Assembly: GCF_900102815.1 (NCBI RefSeq)
Contig: NZ_FNGF01000001.1
Coordinates: 177,297 to 241,296, forward strand
Length of the DNA: 64,000 nt
From: Glycomyces sambucus
GTDB taxonomy: Bacteria > Actinomycetota > Actinomycetes > Mycobacteriales > Micromonosporaceae
Direction of reading: 5' to 3'
Under the pieces are notes generated by a model. That model saw only the letters and a list, made by a program, of their open reading frames with translations. It had not been told where the DNA came from and searched no databases. The translations under genes and the position numbers were made by a program. Of this stretch, positions 44,001 to 53,000 are shown one piece after another; position 1 is the stretch's first letter, and each line of letters begins with the position of its first letter.

Positions 44001-44852
44001 TCATGCGAGCGAGCGCAGATGGTCGGCGGTGAGGGTGATCGCGGCCGAGCGCACGTTCGCGAGCAGGTGCCCGGGATCGACGGTGCCGGGAATCGGGAGC
44101 ACCGCCGGTGAGCGGTGCAGGAGCCAGGCCAGCGCGACCTCGTGCCTGGTCGCGCCGAGGTCGGCCGCGACGGCGTCCAGCCGGGGTGCGTCGCCCGGCG
44201 CGATCGCGAGGGGCCGCCACGGCAGGAACGCGATCGAGGCCGCTTCGCAGGCGGCGACCACGGCGTCGTCGCGGCGGTCCGAGATCGAGTACTTGTTCTG
44301 CACCGACACCACGTCGACGAGTTCGCGGGCGGCGGCGAGCTGTTCGACCGTGACCTGCGAGAGGCCGACCATCGCGACCTTCCCCTGCTCGGCGAGTTCG
44401 TTGAGGGCCCCGATCTGGTCCTCGAACGGCACCTTCGGGTCGATCCTGTGGAGCTGGAAGAGGTCGAGCCGGTCGACGCGCAGCCGCCGCAGGCTCAGTT
44501 CGACCTGCTGCTTCAGATACTCCGGGCGCCCGAGCGGGACCCAGGCGCCGCCGGGGCGCGACTGCCCGGCCTTGGTGGCGACGAGCAGTTCGCGCGGGTA
44601 CGGATGCAGCGCTTCGGCGATCAGCTCCTCGTTGTGCCCGAGCCCGTAGCTGTCGGCGGTGTCGATCAGCTCGACCCCGGCCGCGACGGCGCGCCGCAGC
44701 AGGGCGATCGCCTTGGCGCGATCGGGCGGGGCCTCCCAGGGAGTGTCGCCGGACAGGTGCATCGCCCCGAGCCCGATGCGGCGGACCCGCCGGTCGCCGA
44801 GGGCGACCGTGGCCGCGGGAGTGCTGACGTGTTGGCGGTCGTCGCGAATCAT
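44001..44852 (-). CDS. Aldo/keto reductase
   Basis: 283 residues from ATG 44852. The AKR barrel and its catalytic tetrad are visible: Asp and Tyr in IDTADSYGLGHNE, Lys in LLVATKAGQS, His in DLFQLHRIDPK. The MVGLSQVTVEQLAAARELVD and VVSVQNKYSISDRRDD segments are typical of the AKR family that reduces aldehydes and ketones with NADPH. The regulator at 44930 lies upstream on the same strand and may be co-transcribed. Confidence 0.9.
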   Translation of the reverse strand: MIRDDRQHVSTPAATVALGDRRVRRIGLGAMHLSGDTPWEAPPDRAKAIALLRRAVAAGVELIDTADSYGLGHNEELIAEALHPYPRELLVATKAGQSRPGGAWVPLGRPEYLKQQVELSLRRLRVDRLDLFQLHRIDPKVPFEDQIGALNELAEQGKVAMVGLSQVTVEQLAAARELVDVVSVQNKYSISDRRDDAVVAACEAASIAFLPWRPLAIAPGDAPRLDAVAADLGATRHEVALAWLLHRSPAVLPIPGTVDPGHLLANVRSAAITLTADHLRSLA

Positions 44853-44929
44853 GGCCTCAGCTTCGCGGGGTAGGGCGGCCCGCGCGACGGATTCGCTCCT
44901 GGGCGAATCCTCGTGGTGTTCCGACGCCT

Positions 44930-45994
44930 TCAGCGTCCCGTCGCGTCCGGTGGGAGGAGGTCGTCGCCGAGGGTGGTCCGCACGTACAGCACGGAGCGGC
45001 CGATCCTGGTGGCGGTGACCAGGCCCGCGTCGCGCAGTGCGGTGAGGTGCGCGGAGACGCCCGCCGGGGACATGCCGGTGCGGGCGGCGAGGTCGGTGGT
45101 GGAGACCGGTGCCGAGAGCTCGGCGAGCAGCCGGGCGCGGGACCTGCCGATCACGGCCGCGAGCGCGTGGAGGGTGGTCGCACTCCCCCGCTCCCAGAGC
45201 GTGCCGACGCCGCGCGCCGGGTAGCGCAGGACGGGCTGCCAGCGCCGATCGGTCTTCGTGGCGACCCGCGGCCAGACGAACACCGAGGGCACGAGGACGA
45301 GGCCGCGCCCGTCGAGGCGGCGCTCGTCGCTGACGCCGCCGTGCTCGATCGTGAGCACCCCGTCCTCCCATGCGACGGTGGCGTCGAGGCCGTTCAGGAG
45401 TCGGCCGGCGCCGCCGTCGGCGAACTGGCGGGCCCGGTAGAGGACGTCGGCTTCCAGCAGGCTCCGCATCCGCGGCCAGTGCGGTTCGAGGACGAGCGCC
45501 CAGTACCGCTCGATGGTCCGGCAGATCCGGGCCAGCCCTGCGGCCGGGTCGGACCGCAGCTCGCGGACGATCGGCGCGGTCGAATCGGCGAACGGAGGTT
45601 CGTCGAGATCGAGGGTGTTGAGGCCCGCAGAGTCAGCTGCGGCAAGGTCGAGAGCGGCGGGGTCGAGGGCGGCAGGGTCGAGTGTGGCGGAGTCGCGGAG
45701 GTCCGCGAGCTCGGTTCGCAGGTCGGGGGTCGGTGTCGTGGGCGTGGGAGCCAGGAACCCGGGCAGCCGGTGCGGATGCGCGCACGCCAGCGCGGTGAGC
45801 GGTTCGAGGTCGAGGGCTGCTTCGCGGATCTGCCGCCGGGCCCGTTTGACCCACGGGAGGTGCACCGCATGCGATGCGGGCGCGTGGAGCGCTCGCAGGC
45901 TCGCGACGACCTCCCAGAGCGGGGAGAACGCCATCCGCACCTGGGATACGTCCCGGGTCGACACCGTCAAGCGAAGCACGCCTTCGAGTCTCAC
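44930..45994 (-). CDS. ArsR-type winged-HTH regulator with DUF5937-like N-terminus
   Basis: About 354 residues from the GTG at 45994 (another GTG at 45979 also fits the family start VLRLTVSTRDVSQVRMAFSP). The N-terminal ~230 residues match the DUF5937 layout (SPLWEVVASLRAL, then RYWALVLEPHWPRMRSLLEA). The C-terminal 80 residues form the winged HTH: LLAELSAPVSTTDLAARTGM then SPAGVSAHLTALRDAGLVTA. A repetitive DPAALDPAALD segment lies near the middle. Likely a metabolite-sensing repressor for itself and the aldo/keto reductase behind it. Confidence 0.75.
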   Translation of the reverse strand: MRLEGVLRLTVSTRDVSQVRMAFSPLWEVVASLRALHAPASHAVHLPWVKRARRQIREAALDLEPLTALACAHPHRLPGFLAPTPTTPTPDLRTELADLRDSATLDPAALDPAALDLAAADSAGLNTLDLDEPPFADSTAPIVRELRSDPAAGLARICRTIERYWALVLEPHWPRMRSLLEADVLYRARQFADGGAGRLLNGLDATVAWEDGVLTIEHGGVSDERRLDGRGLVLVPSVFVWPRVATKTDRRWQPVLRYPARGVGTLWERGSATTLHALAAVIGRSRARLLAELSAPVSTTDLAARTGMSPAGVSAHLTALRDAGLVTATRIGRSVLYVRTTLGDDLLPPDATGR

Positions 45995-46087
45995 ACACCA
46001 CCCGAGGTTGAGCAGTCCGGATTCGCGCACACGCGAATCCGATGAGGTGCCGGAAGACGGCTGCCGGACACGCTCGGCCGGCGTGGA

Positions 46088-46519
46088 TCAGTCCTTGAGG
46101 GACTCGCGGCGGATGCTGTTCAGCATCCGCCTCACCGAGACGACGTGGGCGCCCGATCCGACGACGAGGGCGTGGTAGGCGCGCCCGCGCAGCCGGGGGA
46201 ATTCGGCGTTGCTGCGCGCGGTCACCTGGGTCCGCACCGGCGTGATCTCGGCCAGTTCGAACGTCAACCGGTACCGCGAGAACCGGTGCCGCCCTGCGAA
46301 TCCGAGGACCCGTTCCGGGACCAGCTCGACCCGTTCGAACCCTCGCCGCGGCTGCGTGCCGAGCAGGAGGCCCAGCGGGTGCCGGTCCCCGATACCGAGC
46401 GTGTCGGACCACCGGCACAGCCCGGCCCAGACCCGGTCGCGCGGCGCGTCGATGGCGATCCGGTGCTCGTCGAGCAGCGGCAGATCCGGTGCGGGCGATG
46501 ACGGTTCGGGAGCGGCCAC
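46088..46519 (-). CDS. SRPBCC-like small protein
   Basis: 143 residues. HRIAIDAPRDRVWAGLCRWS, then RGFERVELVPERVLGFAGRH, then RLTFELAEITPVRTQVTARS fits the SRPBCC (START-like) fold with its N-terminal strand, hydrophobic cavity and long C-terminal helix (GSGAHVVSVRRMLNSIRRES). These bind small hydrophobic ligands. The family match is approximate. Confidence 0.5.
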   Translation of the reverse strand: MAAPEPSSPAPDLPLLDEHRIAIDAPRDRVWAGLCRWSDTLGIGDRHPLGLLLGTQPRRGFERVELVPERVLGFAGRHRFSRYRLTFELAEITPVRTQVTARSNAEFPRLRGRAYHALVVGSGAHVVSVRRMLNSIRRESLKD

Positions 46520-46594
46520 GGTACCGAGCCTATCCGGTATCAGCGGACCGCTCCGACGGCCCGGAACGGGGCCGCACGCTCGCCTGCGGACGGT

Positions 46595-47386
46595 TCAGGC
46601 GACGTCGCGCCGCATCGGGGCCAGGACCGCCGCGGCCGCAGCGGCCAGCGCGTACGCGAGGAGCACCGCCGCGCCGAGGAGCGGGGGCAGGAGCGCGGTC
46701 GCCCTCCCGGTCACCTCGACGGCGGCCGCGCTCATCAGGCTCGACTCGGTGAGCGCCGCGGTCGCGCCGCCGGGCAGGAACGGGTACGCGAGGCTGAACC
46801 CGGGGATGATCGCGAGCACGTGCTCCACCATGTACAGGTAGGCGCCGAGGACCAGCAGGGTCGCGGTCTGGTTGCGCAGCAGCGCACCGACACCGACGCC
46901 GATGACCGTGTAGGCGGCCATCGCCGCGGCGAGCCCGGTCAGGAGCCCGGCCGCGGTCCCGGCCCCGATGCCGACCTCGACGCCCTTGAGCGCCGCCGTC
47001 CCGTACAGGCCCGCGGCCGCCGCGAGCGCGACCAGCGTTCCGTAGACCGCGCCCGCGAGGGCGTACGCCGCGAGCTTGGCGGCGAGCACCCGGTGGCGGC
47101 GGGGTGCGAACAGGAACGTGTAGGCGATCGTCCCGTGCCGGTACTCCGAGGTCACGGCGAGCGCCCCGAACAGGGCCGGGACCAGGACCGTGAGTCCGAT
47201 CATGCTGAGCACCAGGCGGGCGCCGGCGTCGGTGGCGACGCCCGGCATGGGCGGGTCGAAGTGCTCGGGTCCGATGAGGACGCAGAGGGCGGTGAGCCCG
47301 CCGCCCGAGAGGAGCGCGGCGGCCGGGCCCCACTTCCACAGCGGGGTGGTGAGCAGGCGGCGCAGTTCGGCGCGGACGAGGTTCAT
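46595..47386 (-). CDS. ABC transporter permease (ABC-2 type)
   Basis: 263 residues, six hydrophobic segments. It opens with NLVRAELRRLLTTPLWKWGP, typical of ABC-2 permeases, and contains TSEYRHGTIAYTFLFAPRRH (the EYRxGTI motif of Streptomyces-type exporters). The ATP-binding gene overlaps its start by four bases (ATGA), so they are translationally coupled. Exports an unknown substrate, possibly an antibiotic or lipid. Confidence 0.88.
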   Translation of the reverse strand: MNLVRAELRRLLTTPLWKWGPAAALLSGGGLTALCVLIGPEHFDPPMPGVATDAGARLVLSMIGLTVLVPALFGALAVTSEYRHGTIAYTFLFAPRRHRVLAAKLAAYALAGAVYGTLVALAAAAGLYGTAALKGVEVGIGAGTAAGLLTGLAAAMAAYTVIGVGVGALLRNQTATLLVLGAYLYMVEHVLAIIPGFSLAYPFLPGGATAALTESSLMSAAAVEVTGRATALLPPLLGAAVLLAYALAAAAAAVLAPMRRDVA

Positions 47387-48096
47387 GCGGTCGCTCCGGT
47401 CAGGTCGAGGAAGGCGTCCTCAAGGGCGCCTTGGCGGGTGAAGTCGGCGAGGGGGCCGGTGGCGGCGATGCGGCCGCGGTGCATGACCGCGACGTCGTCC
47501 ACCAGCCGCTCGGCCTCGGACAGGACGTGGCTGGCGACCAGGACGGTGCGGCCCTCGGCGGCGAGGTCGCGCAGGAGGCCGCGCAGCCAGGCGATGCCGG
47601 CGGGGTCGAGGCCGTTCGTGGGCTCGTCGAGGACGAGCACGGGCGGGTCTCCGAGCAGCGCGGTGGCGAGGTTGAGGCGCTGGCGCATGCCGGTGGAGTA
47701 GCCGCCGGCGCGGCGGTGGGCGGCGTCGGCGATGCCGGTGAGGGCCAGGACCTCGTCGATCCGCGAGTCGGGGCAGCCGATGAAGGCGGCGTAGACGCGC
47801 AGGTGGTCGCGGCCGGTGCGGGCGGGATGGAGGCCCTTGGCCTCCAGGGCGGCGCCGACGGTGCGGGCGGGGTCAGGCAGGTCGCGGTAGGCGCGGCCGC
47901 CTATGCGGGCGTCTCCGGCGTCGGGCCGGACCAGGCCGAGCAGCATCCGCAGGGTGGTGGTCTTGCCGGAGCCGTTGGGGCCCAGAAAGCCCGTAACGCG
48001 GCCGGGTTCGACCGCGAAGGTCGCGTCGGTGACGGCGGCGACGGGGCCGAAGCGCTTGGTGAGTCCCCGGATCTCGAGGCGGTGGGGCGGGTGCAT
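47383..48096 (-). CDS. ABC transporter ATP-binding protein
   Basis: 237 residues from ATG 48096, with GGAG upstream. Walker A GPNGSGKTT, signature YSTGMRQRL, Walker B VLVLDEPTNGLDP and the ASHVLSEAERLVDD H-loop are all present. It energises the permease at 46595. The gene diverges from the GntR regulator, and the shared palindrome at 48158 lies in its promoter region. Confidence 0.93.
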   Translation of the reverse strand: MHPPHRLEIRGLTKRFGPVAAVTDATFAVEPGRVTGFLGPNGSGKTTTLRMLLGLVRPDAGDARIGGRAYRDLPDPARTVGAALEAKGLHPARTGRDHLRVYAAFIGCPDSRIDEVLALTGIADAAHRRAGGYSTGMRQRLNLATALLGDPPVLVLDEPTNGLDPAGIAWLRGLLRDLAAEGRTVLVASHVLSEAERLVDDVAVMHRGRIAATGPLADFTRQGALEDAFLDLTGATA

Positions 48097-48157
48097 GCCG
48101 GTGCTCCGATCTTCTTGGTCTGGTCTTCTGAGATTGGTCTGCTTCGAATGGCTTATG

Positions 48158-48186
48158 TATCTGTTATAGCTCATGTATATCAGATA
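48158..48186. promoter_or_regulatory. GntR (YtrA-type) operator
   Basis: TATCTGTTATA, seven bases, then TATATCAGATA: 11-bp arms matching at 10 positions. It is AT-rich in a GC-rich region and sits between the divergent ABC and GntR genes, ending 11 bp before the GntR start, so it should control both. Confidence 0.75.
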
Positions 48187-48196
48187 GAATGACGGC

Positions 48197-48724
48197 ATGC
48201 GAATGACGCTCGACGTTGACAGCGAGGTCCCGATCTACCAGCAGATCCGGGACCAGATCGTCACGGCCATCGCCGAAGGCGACCTCACCGCCGAGGACCC
48301 GCTGCCCTCGACGCGGCAGCTCGGCGGCGACCTCGCGATCAACTTCCACACCGTCAGCAAGGCGTACGACCTGCTCCGGCGCGAGGGGTTCATCCGGGTC
48401 AACCGCAAGAGCGGCGCGGTCGTGCGCCGCGACCCGCGGTCGGGCCCGCCCGAACCCGGCATGGCCGACGCCTGGGAGGAGCGCCTGCGCATCCTGCTGG
48501 CCGAGGCCGTCGCCCACGGCCTCGACGCCGACGAGGTCCTGCACCGCTCGGGCCGTGTACTCAACTCGTTCGGCCGCAATGCCTCCGAGGGCACCGCCTC
48601 CGAACGTGCCGCATCCGGTCATGCCGCCTCTGGCCGCGCCACCCCTGGCCGTGCCGCCTCAGAACGCGCCGCACCCGACCAGTCCACCTCCGACCCCGTC
48701 GTCTCCGATCGGAGCCTCACGTGA
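48197..48724 (+). CDS. GntR-family regulator, YtrA type
   Basis: 175 residues. The winged HTH is VPIYQQIRDQIVTAIAEGDL then LPSTRQLGGDLAINFHTVSK, AYDLLRREGFIRV. The effector part is short (about 30 residues after the HTH), as in the YtrA subgroup that represses neighbouring ABC transporters. The C-terminus is a Ser/Ala-rich repetitive tail (ERAASGHAASGRATPGRAAS). The stop overlaps the GTG/ATG start of the DUF5808 gene. Confidence 0.88.
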   Translation: MRMTLDVDSEVPIYQQIRDQIVTAIAEGDLTAEDPLPSTRQLGGDLAINFHTVSKAYDLLRREGFIRVNRKSGAVVRRDPRSGPPEPGMADAWEERLRILLAEAVAHGLDADEVLHRSGRVLNSFGRNASEGTASERAASGHAASGRATPGRAASERAAPDQSTSDPVVSDRSLT

Positions 48725-49866
48725 ACCTCGCCGACACCGCCCTGCTGCTCGCCCTCTTCGCGACGGTCACCACCGCCTGGTGGGCCGTCCCGGCCCTCAC
48801 CCGGGCCCGGTACGTCTTCGGCGTCGCCGTCCCGCCCGACCGGGCCGCCGACCCCGCCCTCACGGCTATCCGCGACCGCTACGGCCGCAACGTGATCGTC
48901 CTCGGTATCGGGCTCGCCGCACTGACGTTCCTGGCGGGGCGCTTCACCGATCCGGTCGCCGCACTGGGCACGGGCGCGACCGTCCTCGTCGCGGCCGACC
49001 TCGCCGTCTACGCGCTCGCGGGGCGCGCCGTGCGCGCCGCGAAAGCGGACGGCGACTGGTACGCCGGGACCCGGCAGGGCGTCATCGCCGACCTGACGTT
49101 CCGCACCGATCCGGTCCGCGTCCCGTGGACCGGTCTCGCCCCCGCGCTCGCGGTCGTCGCGGCCACTGTCGCGATCGGACTCCTGCGGGCGGGGTCGCTC
49201 CCGGATTCCCTGCCGGGCATGGACGGGGCGACGATGGACGGCGGCCCGCGCGTGCCCACCGGCTTCTGGACCGCCGCCAACCCCGTCCTCGCCCAGGTCG
49301 CGCTCACCGCCGCGACCTGGCTCGTGCTCGTCGCGATCGTGCGCTCACGCCCGGACATCGACGCCGCGCGCCCCGCGGCCACCGCGCGCCGCTACCGGGC
49401 CTACCTCCAGGCCCTGGTGCACCTCGGCCTCGTCACCGCCGTCTGCGCGAACCTGACGCTCGCGGGGATCGCCTTGCGGCTGTGGGAGATCCTGCCGGCG
49501 ACCGTCCTCACCACGGTCGCGGTCTTCACGCCGCTCGTCGTCGCCGCGGTCTTCGCCGTGCGGTTCGAGCTGCGCGTGGGCACCGGCGGGCACCGCCTCC
49601 CTGCGGCGCCCGACGAGGAGGACGAGGACACCGGCCTGGTCCAGCGCGACGACGACCGGCACTGGCACCTCGGCGGCCTCGTCTACGCCAACGGCGACGA
49701 CCCGGCGGTCCTCGTCCACCAGCGCGTCGGCGGCTCCCAGTGGACGCTCAACCTCGGCCACCCCGTCGGACGGACGACCGGGATCCTGCTCGCGGCGGCG
49801 ATCCTCGCGGCCGTCGTGCTGGGCGCCGCAGGGGTCATCGACCTGCCGGAGACGCGACGGCTCTGA
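48721..49866 (+). CDS. DUF1648/DUF5808-type membrane protein
   Basis: 381 residues from the GTG at 48721, overlapping the GntR stop by four bases. Several hydrophobic helices form the DUF1648-like part. The C-terminal segment QRDDDRHWHLGGLVYANGDD then PAVLVHQRVGGSQWTLNLGH is a clear DUF5808 domain. YtrA-type GntR genes are often followed by such proteins, which are thought to be sensors or envelope proteins; function unproven. Confidence 0.75.
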   Translation: MNLADTALLLALFATVTTAWWAVPALTRARYVFGVAVPPDRAADPALTAIRDRYGRNVIVLGIGLAALTFLAGRFTDPVAALGTGATVLVAADLAVYALAGRAVRAAKADGDWYAGTRQGVIADLTFRTDPVRVPWTGLAPALAVVAATVAIGLLRAGSLPDSLPGMDGATMDGGPRVPTGFWTAANPVLAQVALTAATWLVLVAIVRSRPDIDAARPAATARRYRAYLQALVHLGLVTAVCANLTLAGIALRLWEILPATVLTTVAVFTPLVVAAVFAVRFELRVGTGGHRLPAAPDEEDEDTGLVQRDDDRHWHLGGLVYANGDDPAVLVHQRVGGSQWTLNLGHPVGRTTGILLAAAILAAVVLGAAGVIDLPETRRL

Positions 49867-49888
49867 GCGTCGCGGCTCTGGAACCGGG

Positions 49889-50242
49889 TCAGGCCCTCCA
49901 AGACCGGCGCGGCTCGAGTTCGATGACGGGCGCGGCCGGCGGATACGGCGGGTACTGCTCGACCAGGTCCTCCCAGACCTCGTTCGGGATCGCGAGCCCC
50001 GCGTCGATCATCGCCGCGCCGTGCCACAGGCCGATCTCCTTGAGGGCCTTGGCAGTGGCGCGGCAGATCTCCTCGTTGAGGAACGCGAACCGCTCCCCGG
50101 CCGCGTCCCGCTCCGCCAGCTCCGCCGGATCAGTCGCGTGCTCCAGCCGGTCCAGCAGCTCCCCCAGCCGCTCGCACTCCTCCACGAGCGCCAGCACCGG
50201 CCGGAACCCCGCGGCGATCGCCGCATCGGTCGACTCGTCCAT
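49889..50242 (-). CDS. Hypothetical helical protein
   Basis: 117 residues, all helical and soluble (LVEECERLGELLDRLEHATD, then IPNEVWEDLVEQYPPYPP). No family recognised. It converges with the DUF5808 gene 22 bp away. Confidence 0.5.
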   Translation of the reverse strand: MDESTDAAIAAGFRPVLALVEECERLGELLDRLEHATDPAELAERDAAGERFAFLNEEICRATAKALKEIGLWHGAAMIDAGLAIPNEVWEDLVEQYPPYPPAAPVIELEPRRSWRA

Positions 50243-50326
50243 GTCCCACCCCTCTCGGAGCGGACTCTATCGGCGCCGCGCCCCGCCGGTGCGGCATGGT
50301 TGGACCAGGCCGGCGAGTCGACATGG

Positions 50327-51070
50327 TCATGTTCGCCCGCGGCCGGGACGGCTCCGGCGGCGGAGCCATTCGGTGATCTGGAGCAGCAGGCCGATGAGCG
50401 GGATCCCCAGCGCCAGCGCCGGGAACAAGGTGTGGTTCGTCAGCCTGTCGCCGGTGAAGAGCACCGCGGCGGCGATGACGATCCCCGTCAGGGCGACCGA
50501 GCCGTAGAAGATCCGACGCGTCGGCACCAGCCAGGCCGCGAAGCCGAAGTACGCCGCGGCGCCCAGGTGGATCAGGATCGCCTCGACGGGGACGGTGCCG
50601 GGTTCGGGGGCGCCCTCGATGTAGCCGGGGGTCTTCGCCCCCAACAGGGTCCCGATGATGAGCAGCAGGATCACCTCGATGAGGACGGTGTCGAACCGCG
50701 GGCGCGGCGACTTCCAGCAGACGAGCAGGAAGAGCACCGCGGGCGTCGCGAGCCAGACCCAGACCAGGCTTTCGGCGAGCGGCACGGTCCAGCCGGTGCG
50801 GTCCGCCTGCATCGCGTGGTCGAGGTAGACGACGAGGCCGGCGATCCAGGCCGCCAGGAACACCAGCCAGGACAGGGTCCTGACCACGGCGCTGCCCGAG
50901 ATCATCGCCGTGGCGATCGCGACCGCCATGGCGAGGAGGTACGGGATCATCGCGACGGGAGAGCCGGTCAGCAGGAGGGCGACGGCGAGCAGGACGGCCG
51001 CGAGCGGGCCGCCGAGGGCTTCGGGACGGCGCCGCAGGAGCGGGGCGCGGGTGTCGAGTGCGGTGGTCAT
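50327..51070 (-). CDS. Integral membrane protein of unknown function
   Basis: 247 residues with seven to eight hydrophobic segments (for example LAAVLLAVALLLTGSPVAMI and YGSVALTGIVIAAAVLFTGD). No catalytic motif is seen. It is flanked by genes with which it shares no obvious unit. Bases 51071-51220 hold nothing recognised. Confidence 0.55.
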   Translation of the reverse strand: MTTALDTRAPLLRRRPEALGGPLAAVLLAVALLLTGSPVAMIPYLLAMAVAIATAMISGSAVVRTLSWLVFLAAWIAGLVVYLDHAMQADRTGWTVPLAESLVWVWLATPAVLFLLVCWKSPRPRFDTVLIEVILLLIIGTLLGAKTPGYIEGAPEPGTVPVEAILIHLGAAAYFGFAAWLVPTRRIFYGSVALTGIVIAAAVLFTGDRLTNHTLFPALALGIPLIGLLLQITEWLRRRSRPGRGRT

Positions 51071-51220
51071 GGGGGCAGTATCGAGTCCATGCGCAACCGG
51101 TCCGCTCCTGGTTTCGCGTGTTTCCTGTAGGGCTGCTACAACGCCGGCTGCGGTGGTGTCCGGTTTCGCCGGTGATTTTCTCGGTTTCCGACAACGGCAA
51201 ATGGGCTCGGAGCGCCGGAT

Positions 51221-51625
51221 TCAGTCGGTGAAGTACGCCTCGGCGACGGCGCGGGTGTCCTCGTAGAGGTGGTAGCGGGTGATGCGGCCGTCCTGGACGG
51301 TGGTGTGGAGCGCGAACGCGGTGTCGATGTCGCGGCCGGTCCTCCGAACCTCGGATCGCATGCGGCCGAACATGACCACGTCGTCGCCCTCGGCCACGAC
51401 CTGGCGGACGTCGAATTCCTTGGCCCGCACGTGCTCGCCGAGGAGCTCGAAGAACGTGCGCATCCCCGCGGCGGAGTCGACCTCGGGCACCCAGGGGATA
51501 CCGGGCGGGTGCGGGATCGAGAAGTCGACCGTCGCGGCGAACAGCGCCGCGGCTTCGGCGGTCTTCCCCGCCGCGAGCAGGGGGAAGAGGCGCTGGACGG
51601 TCTCGGTGGGCGTTGCGGAGGTCAT
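51221..51625 (-). CDS. SnoaL/NTF2-like protein
   Basis: 134 residues. ETVQRLFPLLAAGKTAEAAA, then LFAATVDFSIPHPPGIPWVP, then DDVVMFGRMRSEVRRTGRDI and VQDGRITRYHLYEDTRAVAE show the NTF2-like fold of SnoaL-type proteins (cone-shaped alpha/beta barrel). Members are cyclases, hydrolases or ligand binders; specific activity unknown. It is upstream of the MFS gene on the same strand order but not clearly linked. Confidence 0.75.
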   Translation of the reverse strand: MTSATPTETVQRLFPLLAAGKTAEAAALFAATVDFSIPHPPGIPWVPEVDSAAGMRTFFELLGEHVRAKEFDVRQVVAEGDDVVMFGRMRSEVRRTGRDIDTAFALHTTVQDGRITRYHLYEDTRAVAEAYFTD

Positions 51626-51706
51626 GCGGGTCCTCTCGGGTCGGCGGGCCGGTCGGAGCCGACCGTACCGGTCTCGGGCCCGCCGGTCTTGAACGGAACG
51701 CGCGGA

Positions 51707-52897
51707 TCAGGTGAGCAGTGGCAGCAGTGCGGGGCCGAAGGCGCCGCCGAGCTGGTAGCAGAGGTTGAACAGCCCGATGGCGAGCGGCGTGTCGCGCGGG
51801 TCGGTCCGGGCGGTGGCGAAGGCGATGAGGATGCCCTGGCCGCCCGCGGCGGCGATGAGCGCGGCGCCGAGGGCCGCGAGCGCGGGCGTCGGCCCCGCCG
51901 CGAACGCCAGGAGCGGGGCGGCGGCGCCGAACGCGATGAGTACGCCCACGGTGGCGGCGCGGCCGAGCCGGGATGCGGTGGCGGCGAGGCCGAACGCGAG
52001 CGCGGCGGCGACGAGCTGGACCGCCATGGCCGCCAGGCCGATCGTGCCCGCGTTCCAGGCGGTGCCGTGGTCCAGGCGGCTGGGCACCACGTAGAGCAGC
52101 GCGAAGTAGCTCGTGCCGAGGACGAGGATGAGTCCACAGTAGACGGTGAAGCGGCGGTCGCGCAGCAGCGAGTGCGGGAGGAAGCCCTCGGGCCTGCGGC
52201 GCACGTGGAGGGCGAGCAGGACCGCGAGGACCGCGGCGGCGATGAGCGAGGGCAGCGGGCGGCTGGGGAGGAACGTGAGGGCGGTGCCCAGCGCGAGGAC
52301 GTAAAGCAGGCCCGGGACGTCGAAGGGCCGCGCCGGGCCGCGGGCCGGGCCGGAGGTGCCGAGGACGCCGATCAGCCCGATCAGGGCGAGCGCGGGGAGC
52401 ATGAGGGCGACGCGCCAGGAGATCCAGTCGGTGGCGAGGGAGCCGACGAGGGCGCCCACGGAGGCGACGGTGGCGAGGGACGCGGCGATGAGGCCCATGC
52501 GCCCGGCCGTCCCTGCGAGGTTCATGGCGACGGCGATGAGTCCGGCGCTGCCGAGGGCCTGGAGGGCGCGTCCGGCGAGGGCGGTTTCGAGGCCGGGCGC
52601 GACGGCCACGAGCAGTGTTCCGGCGGTCATCAAGAGCGCGTTGAGGATCAGGGTGAAGCGCACGCCGCGGCCGGCGATGAGCGCCGCCGCGAGGGGCGCG
52701 CCGATTGCGACGCCCAGGCCGTTGACGGTGGCGAGCCAGGTGGCGGTGGCGACGTCGACGCCGAGCCCGTCGGCGATCTGCGGGAGCACGATCGTCGGGC
52801 CGGTCAGGCCGAAGGCGCCCGGGGCGGCGAGGGCCGCGAGCCATCCGGCGGCGACGCGCGGGGCGGCGGTGCGGTCTCGGGTCTCGGCGTCGTTCAC
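51707..52897 (-). CDS. MFS transporter
   Basis: 396 residues with about 12 hydrophobic segments. It opens with RVAAGWLAALAAPGAFGLTG and PTIVLPQIADGLGVDVATAT, typical of DHA-type exporters, with GPALLPLLT at the end. It diverges from the TetR gene at 53001; the AT-rich intergenic region between them carries nested inverted repeats. Likely a drug exporter under TetR control. Confidence 0.85.
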   Translation of the reverse strand: MNDAETRDRTAAPRVAAGWLAALAAPGAFGLTGPTIVLPQIADGLGVDVATATWLATVNGLGVAIGAPLAAALIAGRGVRFTLILNALLMTAGTLLVAVAPGLETALAGRALQALGSAGLIAVAMNLAGTAGRMGLIAASLATVASVGALVGSLATDWISWRVALMLPALALIGLIGVLGTSGPARGPARPFDVPGLLYVLALGTALTFLPSRPLPSLIAAAVLAVLLALHVRRRPEGFLPHSLLRDRRFTVYCGLILVLGTSYFALLYVVPSRLDHGTAWNAGTIGLAAMAVQLVAAALAFGLAATASRLGRAATVGVLIAFGAAAPLLAFAAGPTPALAALGAALIAAAGGQGILIAFATARTDPRDTPLAIGLFNLCYQLGGAFGPALLPLLT

Positions 52898-52919
52898 GGG
52901 GGCCTCCAGTGGTGGCGAT

Positions 52920-52968
52920 TTATCAGAACATAATTACAAGAACGTCATTCTGGAATTTAACTTGATAA
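52920..52968. promoter_or_regulatory. Candidate TetR operator in the MFS/TetR divergent promoter
   Basis: Two nested inverted repeats share one centre: outer TTATCA and TGATAA (52920-52925, 52963-52968) and inner AGAA-N5-TTCT (52939-52951). The region is markedly AT-rich compared with its surroundings. TetR genes divergent from transporters usually bind here. Confidence 0.35.
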
Positions 52969-53000
52969 TGTCGTGGGCGCAATCGACAGTGAGGAGCACC

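Noticed and set aside
51269-52933. 554-codon plus-strand frame rich in Gly/Glu/Arg
   Set aside because: Antisense shadow of the SnoaL and MFS genes.
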